Assembly (NCBI GenBank): GCA_039720395.1
Contig: CM077833.1
Location: 18,041,133 to 18,105,132, forward strand
Direction: 5' to 3'
Source of the DNA: Liquidambar formosana
Taxonomy: Eukaryota > Streptophyta > Magnoliopsida > Saxifragales > Altingiaceae
Length of the DNA: 64,000 nucleotides
Under the pieces are notes generated by a model. That model had not been told where the DNA came from. It was given only the letters and a program-made list of their open reading frames with translations, and ran no database searches. The translations under genes were made by a program, and so were the position numbers. This document shows positions 22,783-36,000 of this stretch, piece after piece. Every line of letters starts with the position of its first letter. Within the stretch, counting starts at the first letter, position 1.

Positions 22783-23150
22783 CCATTTCTAAAGCTTACT
22801 ACATCGGCGGGCGACACATAATACACCACGCGCTCCCTCACGCGCGCCTAGCCGGATAAGGACGATCCCACACAATCCCCAAGAAACTGAACCGACAAAG
22901 GCACTGTACTTGCTTCTGATTGGCTGATCTCCCCCACGCCACTCCGAGTCCGTACTCAGTTTGTTCACCACCTCCCAACTCGGTTTTTCCTTTCGTTTCT
23001 CGGAAAATCGGGGAAATTATTTTTTCGGCATATTTTTCTCTACCCTCTAGAATATGATATTATTTTTTCTGTGACAGATGTTGGATTTTTATTTGCTTAT
23101 ATGGTCGGCGTTACAGTGACGTGTAAGACTTCTTTTCCTGCAAAACCCTA

Positions 23151-23195
23151 ATGAAGTTCACTGTTTCTACTTCATTGCTCCTTCGTCTTCAGTAA
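23151..23195 (+). CDS. uORF 1 of the AIPP2-like gene
   Basis: ATG at 23151, 14 codons (MKFTVSTSLLLRLQ), TAA at 23193. It may or may not lie within the transcript. No known conserved uORF peptide is recognised. Confidence 0.3.
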   Translation: MKFTVSTSLLLRLQ

Positions 23196-23221
23196 CTCTT
23201 TGGAGATAGTCGATTCCTTTA

Positions 23222-23245
23222 ATGGATTTCGTGGTGGTCCCTTGA
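23222..23245 (+). CDS. uORF 2 of the AIPP2-like gene
   Basis: ATG at 23222, seven codons (MDFVVVP), TGA at 23243-23245, in the same leader exon as the main ATG. Confidence 0.35.
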   Translation: MDFVVVP

Positions 23246-23258
23246 ATCATCTGCTACT

Positions 23259-26200
23259 ATGGTAAGTGTTGTTTTCTCTGTTCATATCTATGTACGTATG
23301 TATTTTCAAAATTTTGCGTTGTTTCTATATTTACCAATTCTTTCTCATATTTTGGTTGTTCTGATAAAATTTTAAAGATTTCAGACATGGGCATGATTGT
23401 TTGAATTTTCATGTAATTGTATGGCTTGGGGTGATATTATTTGTAAATAAAGGTTGAGGGACCATTCTGACTTGATATTTGGATATCACCACATGTAACC
23501 ATCTTGTCTTGAGCATTCATGTTCTTCTTGTGGGCCTTTGGTTGAATTAAGTCACCATGGTGTATTGTTGCATTTTTAGGTGACCATGTTTAAAATGGTT
23601 TGCACATGGCCAAACCATTTTAAACAATTTTTCTTGATCTTCTACTCAAGCGATAGTACTCCTACCTTCTTATGACTATGTTCATTGCTTATTTTGCTTT
23701 GGGTAAATTATGAGAAATCCTCATTATGTTTGGCTCTTTTTCACGTAATTCCCCTGAAAGAAAAAATGGTTGCAATGTCCCCCAAGTTAGCTTACAAATT
23801 TATTCACGGAATTAGACGGAAAACGTTATGTGACCACCTTTAATTCCATAAGTGGCGATTAATGGTGGTGCTAAATGCTAAATGTATAACCCACCCTTGG
23901 TAGCCCACTTGGGTAGCCCAGTTCGTAGGGACGAACTCGTGATTGTGTAGTTAGGCGCACGGTCTCGGGTTCGATCCCCCGCTAGGACAACCTAAGATTT
24001 AAGTGGGGGGCTGGCGGTGGGTTGCTGGGCTAGTCTCCTTAGGGGTTTAGGTTCCATGGGTGGGTCCAAAGGCCCTGTGGATGATTCCACTGGTATTGGG
24101 AAAAAAAAAAAAAATGCTAAATGTATAAATTGGTTGGAGGGATATTGCAACCATTTTTTCTTAAGGGGGGTTATGTGAAAAAGGACCCGAGGAGAGGGGG
24201 TTTCTTGTAATTTACCATTTTCTTTCTACTTATCTATCGTAGCATGCTCATTTTGGCTACACTCTAAAACATCTTGGCCCTTCCCACACGACATAAACCA
24301 TTATCCAAGTTGCGATTCAGAAGAGATAGGAAAATTCTTCCCCCTAATGTCTCCTCACCACACCAAATAGGCTTACGAAAACTAAAATGACTCTCATCGC
24401 TTGTTTTGAACCTCATCGTTTTCACAAGTGTCCCATTTCACTCATTATAGCTTTCCAAAGACCAACTCAATAGCCACCTCACATTCCCTTCTCTTACTGC
24501 GTTTCACACCCATACTTCCATGCTAGAACCTTCTTCTGCAAATAGTTTGTCTCCACCACAAACATTTAAAGCCATTTGCCTGAGGTGATTGATTAGCTAA
24601 GATCAAAGGTCTATGGCCTAAGAAGCATGAGCACCAACACACGATATGATTATGACATGACACAGACACGTTGACACATTAAATCTTCAAAATTTAGATA
24701 CGATATAGCTAGGACATAGCATTAATAAAATTAATTTTTATATAACTAGATAATATCATGTAGTATCCCATCCATCATTCAAAATGCATCATTTGTATTG
24801 TTTTTGGGAACCCTAGTGGAGTTATTCATTGATGAGATAAGGTAAAAAGGAAAAGGACAAAGAAGAAAAAGAATGGGAAGGATGGGAAGAGAAAGGTGCC
24901 CTGTTGGAGGCGTTGCATGTCGTGTCCGATATGTGTCCGACATTGCCACGGCACCTCTAAGGAAGTGTCCATGTGATGCAAGACAACCTCAAAACCCTTA
25001 GGGAGAGTAACAAAGTAGGGAAATGAGGAGATATGAAGCTAAGGGAGGGTTTGGGGTCAGCACCAAACTTAGAAAGAAGCTGAAACCCTAGGAGTCGGCA
25101 TCTAAGAGGTGTTTGGAGTCTGCACTAAACTTTGGAAAAAATTCAATTTTTAATTCATCATAAACTGCCTTTTAAGAAAATATTGGAGCCCTTACATAGG
25201 GACTCCAATTACATCAAAGTAAGAAATTACTCAACCCCAAAGTCTAGAAAATAAAAAAAGACAATTTTCCATTATTCCATAAATAACATAAAGTAAAATA
25301 AGTAGTTAAATTTGTAACCTTGGTCTTCAAGTCAATAGGTTGAATTGGACCACCTTGGTGTACCATGTGTTTGTTGTCCCCATCAACTCTCCTTGGGGTA
25401 GGAGAAACTCGACCTCGAGTTTGAATTGGGATTGAGGTATTTAATCCGTCCTGTCCAAATGAACAAGTATTTTGAATAGGCCAACCGTTTGAGTTGTTGA
25501 AATATTTCAGCTTCAAAGTGTGCGATTTGACATAAAATTTGCAATTTGTCAAAGAACTCGATCAAATTAGGGTCACACGTCAATTCAAAGTTTTCAATAC
25601 CAAGAAAGTCTATTATTTGGACTTCGAGCAAGTTGGACGGACATGTAACAGAATCTACCAAGTGGATCTCCTCAGGTTGAGATTCTTCCACAACAATTTC
25701 TTCAACACCCAAATTATTAGTAATAGGTGCAAGATCCATGCCCAAGTCTTCTGTAACCTCAAATTCTTCAGAGAATGGAACAATTTCCTGTGCCATAGAT
25801 TCAATTAATCCTTCCTGAATCTCTACAAAAATAGCATTTGCAACACATGAATATTCCAACTGCAGGCATAAACTCAACATAGGCAGGCACTACATGAGGC
25901 TGAACTTGATAAGTTAGGCTTTTCTTTTTACTGAGCTTCAAATCAAGCTGTTGTATCCTTGTTCTAATCTGTCTAACTTGGCATTAGTTTGTTTAACTTC
26001 AATAAATAGGTCTTGAATGAGCTTAAACAGAATCTCCCATGGCGGTGATTCCATGATAGAACTGGATTAGAGTAGTATTGGCCGAATAAGGGATAATCCA
26101 ATAGTGTAATCCATAATTAGGATAACTCTATTCATAAATAATTCAAACCAATTCAGGATTAAAACAACTTTAATTCAAAGTCAAGATGATTCTATCTATG

Positions 26201-27055
26201 GATTGCACAACAGATTGCAGTTGAGAATAGTAATTAATGCACAATTGGGATAACCTTAAACTTGGATTAGAATAGCTTGAGTCAAGTTGAGGATTACTCT
26301 GTCTGAACTTGTCTTCCACTAGAATAGCTTGTCACTGTAACCAAACAGCCCAAATCTTCTTAATTTTAAACCCAAATATCTTTTGATGCTTTTTGAAACA
26401 TCAACATGAGGGAGGGAGCTGTGTACACGGACTTGCCGCTTTACCCCAAGGTACTCGTGTCAACATGACATGACATGGGTACTAGTATGGGATCTATGCT
26501 GGATATTCTACTTGAAAAGTGGATACGGCTCATGACATGACATGGGTACTAGTATGGGATCTATGCCGGATATTCTACTTGAAAAGTGGATACGGCTGGT
26601 TGGAGAAGAAGAAGAAGAAGAAGTAGAAGAAGCAGAAGCAGAAGAAGAAGGTAGGGGAGAGAGAGAGAAAGAGAAAGAGAAAGAGAGAGAACGTATCTTG
26701 TTGACTTGAGGTTCGTCAGAAGAGGATGCCGAAGAGAAGCCGACGTCATCGCCGGACAAAAGCCGACGTCATCGTCGGAGGGGGTGGGGGTGGGGGTCGT
26801 GTTGCCGCTGCTCTCATGCTGCTGCTCTCATAAGAGAGATTTAGGGGAGAACCCTTTACATCATCCCTTTATTTTATTTTTTTCAAACTAAGTCCTTAAG
26901 CTTTGGTTTTTTTTATTTATTTAAATGACCAGCTGTCAATTACTACTTAAGCCCACAAAAACTGATTATTATGGTAATGCCCCAAAACCTCAAAATATTT
27001 TTAAATTCATCCCTGAAGATGTTTACCATATATTATTTTACGCATAGTATATGTG

Positions 27056-27098
<43 letters not shown>

Positions 27099-30000
27099 GT
27101 ACACGTATCCCTGCACCTATACCTAATTTTTGGATCCTTTTTAACTGAGTCTGCGTATCCTAATATTTAATGATTTGACGAATTCGACTTTTAGACACGT
27201 ACCCACACCCGACACCTGCACCCGAACCCATGTAACATAGGGAAGGAGAGAGAGGAGCTAGAGAGGGAGCTGAATGGCAAGACCTTGCCGACAAGAATCG
27301 CCGGCAAAACCCAACGGCTATGGATCGATGGCGAGAAGACAACGGCAAGGTGATGTATAGTGGTGAGATGGCGGGAGCTTGGCGGTGAAGTGATGATGAT
27401 AATTAGAAAATGCATGGGTCGGCGATGCTTCAATGGTGATGATGGCTAGGGTTTGAGTTGCAAAGTGACAGTGGACTGAATGGTGCGACTGGGTAAAGAG
27501 GTGGGTATGGTGTTGGGATTTTGGTCGTGTGGATGGTGTGAAAAGGGTCGAGATTTGATGCATTGTGGGTTGGGTTTTTGACTTGCGAAAGGAGTTTTAG
27601 TGTTGCAATGATAATGGTGGAGGACGGTGATGATGCGCGAAACATGGGATCGTTTGCTTTGATACTAAAGCTGATGCAGTACAACCTCAAATCCTTTAAG
27701 GAGAATAACAAAGTAGCGAAAAGAACAGAGAAGAAGCTAAGGGAGGGTTTGGAGTCGGCACCAAACGCAGAAAGAAGCTGAACCCCTAGGAGTCGGCACC
27801 GAGGAGGTGTTTGGAGTCGGCACCAAACTTTGGAAAAAATCCAATTTTTGAGGGTGTTTTTGTCTTTGCTCTTTGCTACTACGGTATATTTTTTGTATAC
27901 TTGTATATGGCTTTATGGCTTTTTGGCTTTTTAATTCAATATTACCTTTTATCAAAAAAAAGAAAAAGAAAAAAAGGTCACTAATATGAGACTTATTTAG
28001 CATTTAGTCAACAAACTTTTATATTAACTCAATTAGTCCAATTAGCATGAATCTAACAAAAATACCCTTCTCACTGAAAAAAGGGAAGCCATTTTTACCC
28101 AAGCCTCCCTGTGAGCCAAGAACACTTGGGATAGAGCCAACAAATGAATCTCATACTTCTCCATCTGCTCATTGAAGAGAATGAGGGAGCAACCTCATCT
28201 TTTTTAAGTGAACTTTCACCATCCCAACACAAGCAAAGCTTCCCCACCATCTTTTGCCAACTCGATTTTTTCTGGCCAACCCCATTTTCACCATCTCAAC
28301 AAAGCAAAACATCCCAAACAGTTGGAACACCATCCCAACGCCCAAACAAAAAAAAAAAAAAAAAAAAAAAAAAACAGCAACCATGATGGCAGAATCAAAG
28401 CCCAAACCACATAGTAAAGAAAAAGAAAAAAAGAAGGTGAGAAGGTTGTATCAGGGAAGGAAGAAGCAACAAAAAAAAAAGGTGTTCGTGGATGTCCCAA
28501 AAGCTAATCACAAGTTAGTCCTCTAACGGAGACGTCAAGGTAATTACGTTGAAATCCAGACCTAACATTCAATCAGCCCATCTTTGGCCACCATTAACAG
28601 CATTCGAAGCTACCATTTCTCTCCTCCATGTCCGACGAAGCTTGTTAAAGGCAACACCTTTTTGTGTGAGTGAGAAAAACAGAGAAGGGAAAGAATTAGG
28701 AGAATAGGAAGAGACCCATTTTCTAGTCATCTTTTTCTGCGTGGGTTGCCAAGAAATCCCCATTGCCGACAAATTGTTGCTCGTTTCATACCCTTATGGC
28801 CTTACCCTTCATGACACCTTCATGATCTATCCCTTTAAATAAGTTTATTGTGGATGTTGGCACATTGCATAAGTAAAAAATTGTCGACGGTTCTCGCCGT
28901 TCACTCTATTCAACGTTGTCAGAAATCAACCTGCAAATCTTTTTTCATTTATTTTATTTTATTTTAAATTTTAGGTTTGCAATGTAATGCAGTAAGCTAT
29001 TTTGATTAGAAATAAAAGTGAGAGAAATAGTTGGATGATGTGGTGGAATGAGGACGGTTAGATTTCAATGGGACTATCTGAGTTGTGAAATGGAGAGAAT
29101 TGGTTGGTATGCAACTGGAGAGGATCTAAACCCGTGGGGGAATTACATGAAAATGAGGGAGAAAGTGGATGGTGGGGCTCCACTTTCTCATTAGCAAATA
29201 GTAAAGTTGTAAAAATTTACTATTTCATTGACAAATAGTAAACTAGTAAAACTCTACTATTTCATGAACAAATGGTAAACTAGTAAAATTTTACTACTTC
29301 ATTTATTATTGTGAATACATTGACAAATAGTAAAATTTTACAGTTTTAATATTTTTGCTAATTACCTATTCAACATGGATCTTGTTTCGAAGATGTCGAC
29401 AAGTAAAGTTCAAAAATATAATTTTTTTTTTTATTTATAAAAAAACAGATGTTTATATTGTAAGTGATGACTTTTAAAAAATTGGAACACTAAAAAACCA
29501 AGTTAGTTACATAAGGTGCCCTTAATAACAAAAAAATGGAGTGCCCATAATAATAGTAAGGGTAAACCCGGGATATTCAATAAAAATGTGACTAATTGCT
29601 AAATAAGTCTCACTTGCATTGACTAATTGAGTTAGAAAAACTCTTATTTGACTAATTGCTAATATTTTATCTAATAATGGACTAATCACCAATTTCCCCA
29701 ATTTTTAATTCATCATAATCTGCCTCTTAAGAAAATATTGGAGCCCTTATATAGGGACTCTAATTACATCAAAATAGGAAATTACTTAACCCTAAAGTCT
29801 AGAAAATAAAAAAGACAATTTTCCATTATTCCATAAATAACATAAAATAAAATAAAAAATTAAATTTGTAGCCTTGGTCTTCAAGTCAATAGGCTGAATT
29901 GGACCACCTTGTTGTACCATGTATTTTCTGTCCCCATCACCATGCTTCTTAGTCTACAACCCAAACCTCTTACCTCATTTGGAGAGCAAACCATTATTCT

Positions 30001-33000
30001 ATAAAATAGAAGATGAAACTTAAACTAACATTGGGGAGGGTTGTTGGGTTGATAGGGAGGCCCGGATTTGTAATGAAGTGTTTAAAATTTTCTTCTCGTT
30101 ATTCTCATCAAATGGGGTGGTGAGGCCCGGTATTCAGGGTTTGTATTGGAGTCCGATGGAAGGCTTGGTATTAAAGGGGGCAATTGTTGATTGCTATAGA
30201 GACAAGTCTCCAGGTCTGGATGGTTTCTTTATGGAACTTTTCCAAGATTGTTGGGTTGTGTTGAGGATATTTTGTTGAAGGTTTTTTTTGAGCTTTTTGA
30301 TAGTGGAGTGGTTAATGCTTGTCCTAATTGGTTGAGGGAGGTGCTTTCTGTCAATGTGTTTGGTTCTCAAGAGGCCTTTGTTAAAGGTCGTCAGATTTTA
30401 GATGTGGTGTTGGTGACCAATGGGGTGGTTGAAGAATCTAGGTCTAGTAGAGAAAAGAAGGTTTCTTGTTTAAAGTAGGTTTTGAAGGTTGCTTGTGTTC
30501 TTGAGCTACGCCTCTTGGATTGTTTTTGGTTGTGTTAGGCTTTGTTGTCTTTTTGCCTTCTCTGTTGGACTTCTTGTCCAATATGTATTTATCTTTTTGA
30601 TTAATACAATTGTTATTTATCAAAAAAAAAAAAAAAAAAAAAAAAACGCTTATGATCATGTAGACTAGGGTTTTTTGGACTTTGATCTTGAAAATAAAGG
30701 TTTGGGGGAGAGATGGAGGAAGTGGATTATGGGCTATTTATATTCAACTAATTTCACAGTTGTGATTAATGGTAAGCTAGGTAGTGTGTTTAAGGCCTTT
30801 CATGGTTCGAGGTAGGGGGATCCACTGTCTCTTTTTTTGTTCACCTTGGTTATAGATGTTTTGAGTAGGCTTATGGATAGGGCTAAGATTTGCAATTTGT
30901 TTTAGGGTTTTGTGACAGGTAGAGATAGGGTTTTTGTCTCTCACTTGCACTTTGCTGATGACACACTATTCCTTGTCTTTTAGTATGAACACAATCTTTT
31001 TGTTTTGCAATCTATTCTTAATATATTTGAGTTTGTGTTAACCCCAAGGGGTAGCTTGGTTGGCAAAGGACTACACCTTAAGAAGTGAAGGTCTTGAGTT
31101 CAACTCTTGCTAAACCCCTTGGGCCCACCCCCACAAGATTTCATGTGTCTTATGGGCCTTGGACTTACTTGGTCCTTATGAGTTGTGAGGTCTTATATAG
31201 GTTTGGGATTTGCTCGAACGGTTTCCTCGTCATAAAAAAAAAATATTCGAGTGTTGTTTGGATTGAAAGTGAATATGGGTAAAAGTGTTTTGGCAGGTAT
31301 TAATTGTTCTTAGGATAAATTGGTTTGTCTTGGGGGCGTGATAGGTTGCTCTTTAGAAGGTTGGCCTTCGAAGTATTTGGGTTTGTCTTTAGGGGGTCCT
31401 AAAGTCTTATTCTTTTCAGATCCCTATTGTAGAGGAAGTTGGAAAAAGACTAGATGGGTGGAAAAAAGTTTTGATTTCTAAAGGGGGAAGGCTTGAGTTG
31501 AGTCAGGCTGTCCTTGCAAGTCTACCTATCTACTACATATCTATTTTTAAGATTATTGCTAGTGTAGCTCATAGAATTGAAAAGATGATAGGAGATTTCT
31601 TACAGGAAGGTATCAAAAGAAACCCTATTCTTTGTATTCCCAGAATTCCCCCAAGCAAAAAGAAAACCTATAAACCTATCCTTAAGTTGCCCCAAAGATA
31701 GTGCAACACCATCAAATTTCTGATTTTTTTCCAACTAAATTGTCCACATTAGAGCATGTGGGACAATCTTTAAAAAAAAAGTAGTGAGTGCTTCTGAGCA
31801 CTCCTATGTTAAACCAAAAGTCCATAGCTTTCGAGCAAAAAGACAATGAGCAAAGAGATGATTAGCCGACTTTGTTTGCTCCTTTGCATCGATTTGACAC
31901 GGCAATCCCCTTATGCTAAAGTTGGTCTAATGTAAGGCATTTACCCCACATTGCTATCCAAAGAAAGAAGGAAACCTTGGATGGAACTGAAGCATGCCGC
32001 ACCAATGAAGCCAGGAAGACACCTCTTTGATGGCTATACAAAGTATTAAAATAAGATCTAACTAAAACTATCCCATTAGTGCTTCCCCTCCATCTCAAAC
32101 AATCTTTATTATCCCTGCTAATGTTAACCGCATAGATGAACTCAAAAAGATGACACCCCCCCCCCAAAAAAAAAAAAAAAAAAAAAAAAAAAAACAAAAC
32201 ACCTGACCAAGGCATGTAATCCCTAACCCAGGCATCCTTGTTTTCTACAATATTGAACATATCGAAGAAGAGCTCTTCTAAGGAATCCACACCAGATGTC
32301 CTTACAAAAGTTTACATGATTTCCCATTCCCACCTTAAAGCTCTCTCCTAAAATGACTCTATCCCTTTTATAATAGCTTTCCACACTATTACCCATCCTT
32401 GGGTAGCCTAGTTGGTAAGGGCGAACTTGTGATTGTGTGGGTAGGTAGGCACACAGTCTCGGGTTCGATTCCCTGCTAGGACAACCCAAGATTTAAGTGG
32501 GGGGCCATAGCAGTGGGTTGCTGCGCTAGTCTCCTCGGGGGTTTAGGTTCCATGGGTGGGTCCAAATGGCCTTTGATGGGGATAGCATGCACATGGTTTA
32601 ACAGGATGGTCCAGCTTGGTCAATTAACTTGAAGACCAAGGGTTTACCATAATTATTTAGGCATATTTATTTTTAAAAATAATTAAATAATTGCCTTTTA
32701 AATTCCTAGACTTTAGGGTTAAGTTTTACCTTATTTGATGTAATTGGGACCTATATATAGGCTCCAATAACTCTTTAGTTTTGAGCTTATAATGAATTAA
32801 AATTGGGTTTTCCCACATTTGGTGTCGACTCCAAACAGCCCTAGGTGTCGACTCCTGGGGTTTTGCTTCTTTCTTGCTTCTTCCTAGCTTCTTTTCTAGC
32901 TTTTTCAAGCTTCTTTTTCTCTTTCATTGTTCTCAAGAGGGTTGTCCTGCACCAGCTTGGTATTAGAGCAAATCCCGATCCATGCATCTCATAGCAGTTC

Positions 33001-36000
33001 GCCATCTCTCTCTCAGCCAATTGAACCTAGCCAATTCATTTTCTCAAACCAGTCGAGTCAAACTAGCACAGTTGAGTCGATCCCAAACACCATCACTTCT
33101 TTCCATCGTTGATTCCATCACCGGCAACCATCCTAACCATTAAACCCCTCTTTCTCTACCCAACCTACCCTCACTACTACACCACTGTCAAACCAAAACC
33201 CAAAGCCCAGAGCACGAGCCCCATACCCGACGTCATCAAACCCAAATTGCACCACATATGAAGCCACCCAAACCCTCGATTCATACAAACCCATAGCCAC
33301 TGTCAACGACAAACCCAAAACACCAACCATTCCACCACAGATCGAACCACAATCGGCCTCTATTGACATCTCATGAAACCCGTCATCGACATCATACCCT
33401 CAACCCTTCGCGTCATCTCACCCCACAAGCTGCAGACATCGCCGTTGAGACACCACCATCATAATCTCAAGTTAACACCTGCCACCATCACCATCAGAGC
33501 ATTGCCATTAATCCACCATGGTCAAGCCACTATGAAGGAACCACCGTTGCTCATTGTTGATCTCCTGCTGCAGGATTTTGTCGGCAAATCCTTGCCATTG
33601 AAAGTCCTCTTATCAGCGACTCTTGCCATTGAAGTTTCCCCTACTGGTGACTCTTTTCCGACAAGACCCCTTGCCCGCGATGGCTTTCCATTGAAAGCCC
33701 AGCCTCATTGCATTCTCTCTCTCCCAATGTGTTTTGAGAAGCATTGGTTTTGATATAAGGCTAGATTAGGCCTGTTTGGTTTCAGATTTTTGCTATCCAA
33801 GTTGCAAATCAAGAGTTTAAACCTTGGATAAGGATATGCTTACCCAGGAATACCATATTTCAATTTCGGACAGAGATATCCTCACCTCAGTTCGGGCTAT
33901 TCTAATCGAGGATAGGCTATCCTAGCTGGGTCACAATCATGGACAACGTTGTCTTTCCACTCGATCCAAGTTATTCTAATCCAAGATACTCTCTATTCCT
34001 ATTCTCTAGTTGATTTAGTTTTATTTATTTGACATTGTACCAATTAATTCTTCCTGTTTGATTAGAAATTCAAAAAAGCAAAAAAAGGAGAAAAGGAAAG
34101 ACCAAAAAAAAAAAAAAAAAAAAGAAAGAGAGAGAGAGAGAGAGAGATGATTTCTTTAGAACAATTGCTCGAAAAATGGATTATAGATGTTGGAAAAAGT
34201 CTTGTATTCCCTCCATATTATGTTGGTAATCTTTTCAGTCTACTTGATAAGCTTGTATATAACTTATCAAAAGTAGGGCCATTCCCATCTTGATCAATGC
34301 AAGATGCACTTTGGTCTTTAAAGCATGCGTTGATAGCTCCTAAGCTTTTGAGGCATCAGAATGCTGACGTAAGAGTTTCAGTTGCATTATGCATCTATGA
34401 GATTTTGAGGATAACTGCACCAATTCCTCTTTACAGTGATGAGGAAATGAAGGAAGTCTTTCAAATCATAATTGCAGCATTTGGTACATTATCTCCTGAG
34501 TATAAATGTTATTATACATCTTTTTCCATTCTTAATAATGTTGCCAGGACCAAGTTATGCTTAAAGATGTTGAGTCTTAGTTGTGACAAGTTGCTTATTG
34601 AGATGTTCTAGCAGTTTCTGACTGTTGCTCAATTCCTGATGGTATATTTCTCAACATGGAAGCAATCATGACTATGGTTTTAAAGGAAAGCAATGACATC
34701 TCAAAGAAGCTTCTATATCCTCTATTGGATAGTGTACGAAAGAAGAATAGGAATGTTGGATCTCTATTTTGGCAATTAGGAGAATAAGTCCTCACAAATT
34801 GTGCTGATAAATTGAAGCCCTATCTCATGGAAGCAGTGCAATCCTTGGGCTTTGATTTAAATGATTATGCTCCAATTGTTGCTTCTATTTGCAGAGAAAG
34901 ATCTAGCGTAAATCTCGTGGAAGTCACTCTAAGGGATTACTCACTATAGGAGTCCATGATGAAGCTCCTTCATGACATGAATGCCAAGCTTAAACAAGAG
35001 AAGTCAGAGGAGAAAATACCACTTTCGGACCTCGCCAACTTCAATGGTCCAACACGCAGTGAAAACAACTGCCTGACTCCATAGGTTCTTCCTCCTGCTA
35101 TTTCATTAGATGTGTGCTCCAATCAAAAAGCAATATTTGATGAGCCCAAACCTATGCAACAAGACGTCGATTCACCCCATGAACCTACACCAGTTGTAAA
35201 AGTCTTGGACATTGATATTGAAGTCAACTTTGAAAATTCGGAAGTTGAAGAAAGTGTTGTGCAAGAATCTCATCCTAAGGGACCAACTTGTCAAAATTTG
35301 TTGCTTGTCCATCCAATCTACTCGAGGTTAAAAACATAGATTTTCTTGGTGTTGAAAATTTTGAGTTGACATGTGACCGCTATTTGCTTGAGTTCTTTGC
35401 TAAATTGAAGATTTTACTTCGAATTGCACACTTTGAAGTGGAATTAACTCAATAACTCAAGCAGTAGGCCTATTCAAAGTATCTGTTTATTTAGAACGGG
35501 CGAATTTAGTATCTCCATCCAAACTCAAACTCGAGGTCGAGTTTTTCCCACCACGAGAGAGTTGATAAGGACAGCATGCACATGGTTCAACAGGATGGTC
35601 CAACTTGGCCAATTAACTTGAAGACCAAGGGTTTACCATAATTATTTAGGCATATTTATTTTTAAAAATAATTAAATAATTGCCTTTTAAATTCCTAGAC
35701 TTTAGGGTTAAGTTTTACCTTATTTGATATAATTGGGACCTATATATAGGCTCCAACAACTCTTTAATTTTCAGCTTATAATTAATTTAAATTGGGTTTT
35801 TCCACGTTTGGTGTCGACTCCAAACACCCCTAGGTGCCGACTCCTAGGGTTTTGCTTCTTTCTTACTTCTTCCAAGCTTCTTTTCTAGCTTTTTCAAGCT
35901 TCTTTTTCTTTTTCATTGTTCTCAAGAGGGTTGTCCTGCATCAGCCTTCCTGTGGGATTGTTCCACTGTTATCAAAAGAAAAAAAAAAGCTTTCCACACT

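Larger units (their letters stand above)
22783..23258 (+). promoter_or_regulatory. Promoter and 5' leader of the AIPP2-like gene, with telo-box and two uORFs
   Basis: GC-richer than its surroundings (22800-22980). The telo-box AAACCCTAA lies at 23143-23151 and CAAT-like ATTGG at 22919-22923. Two short upstream reading frames precede the main ATG: 23151-23195 (14 codons plus stop) and 23222-23245 (7 codons plus stop, ending 13 bases before the main ATG). Short uORFs commonly reduce translation of the main frame. The transcription start is not determinable. Confidence 0.5.
24974..29939 (-). mobile_element. Coding-poor LTR retrotransposon family R, copy 1
   Basis: The target duplication CCATG lies at 24969-24973 and 29940-29944. 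The 3' LTR (minus sense) is 24974-25385. The 5' LTR is in two parts, 27672-27848 and 29707-29939, separated by a later insertion. LTR ends are TGATG and CATCA. The interior (25386-27671) has no gag, protease, integrase or reverse transcriptase. It carries a CCA/ACC-rich leader, a 38-codon frame (25938-26054) and a longer reading frame near the 3' LTR (25383-25880) shared with copy 2. The family must depend on another element for movement. Confidence 0.85.
29990..31690 (+). mobile_element. L1-type LINE fragment (L1-B), reverse-transcriptase region
   Basis: ORF2 peptides in order: GAIVDCYRDKSPGLDGFFME (near 30180), GSQEAFVKGRQILDVVLVTN (near 30365), AYDHV (30649), LHFADDT (near 30949) and KYLGLSLGG through GGRLELSQAVLASLPIYYIS (31370-31545). 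There are several stops. It is interrupted by an L1 tail at 30479-30646 and a SINE at 31039-31242, and abuts an L1 on the opposite strand near 31700. Confidence 0.8.
32574..35943 (+). mobile_element. LTR retrotransposon family R, copy 2, carrying a PDS5 gene segment
   Basis: 3370 bp, with LTRs 32574-32954 and 35573-35943 and a perfect target duplication GCCTT (32569-32573 and 35944-35948). The primer-binding site TGGTATTAGAGC is at 32958-32969. The CCA/ACC-rich leader (33000-33700) corresponds in character to copy 1. A poly(A)/(GA)n tract (34105-34146) is followed by a PDS5-like segment that copy 1 lacks, and then by sequence shared with copy 1 (about 34950-35572). No retroviral-type enzymes are encoded. 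The LTRs differ at roughly 20 positions by eye. Confidence 0.88.
32391..35987 (+). mobile_element. SINE family S1, copy b, split by LTR retrotransposon copy 2
   Basis: SINE halves are 32391-32573 (A box 32404-32420, B box 32461-32473) and about 35944-35987 (3' part and poly(A)). A 16-bp target duplication AGCTTTCCACACTATT lies at 32375-32390 and 35988-36003, in L1-C. Its two halves rejoin across the LTR element at GCCTT. Confidence 0.9.

Noticed and set aside
23914..23978. tRNA-like sequences with A and B boxes (also at 32404 and 31052)
   Set aside because: They do not fold as a full cloverleaf with paired acceptor ends and are followed by SINE bodies, poly(A) and target duplications.
26603..26692. 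Regular short repeats that might suggest a CRISPR-like array
   Set aside because: They are purine microsatellites without repeat-spacer structure, in a plant nuclear genome.
30078..30478. Open frames that look like small genes
   Set aside because: They are decayed L1 reverse-transcriptase segments (KSPGLDGFFME, EAFVKGRQILD).
33373..33753. 126-codon Pro/Thr/His-rich frame
   Set aside because: It lies in the CCA/ACC-rich leader of a retrotransposon. Composition alone explains the openness, and copy 1 does not keep the same frame.
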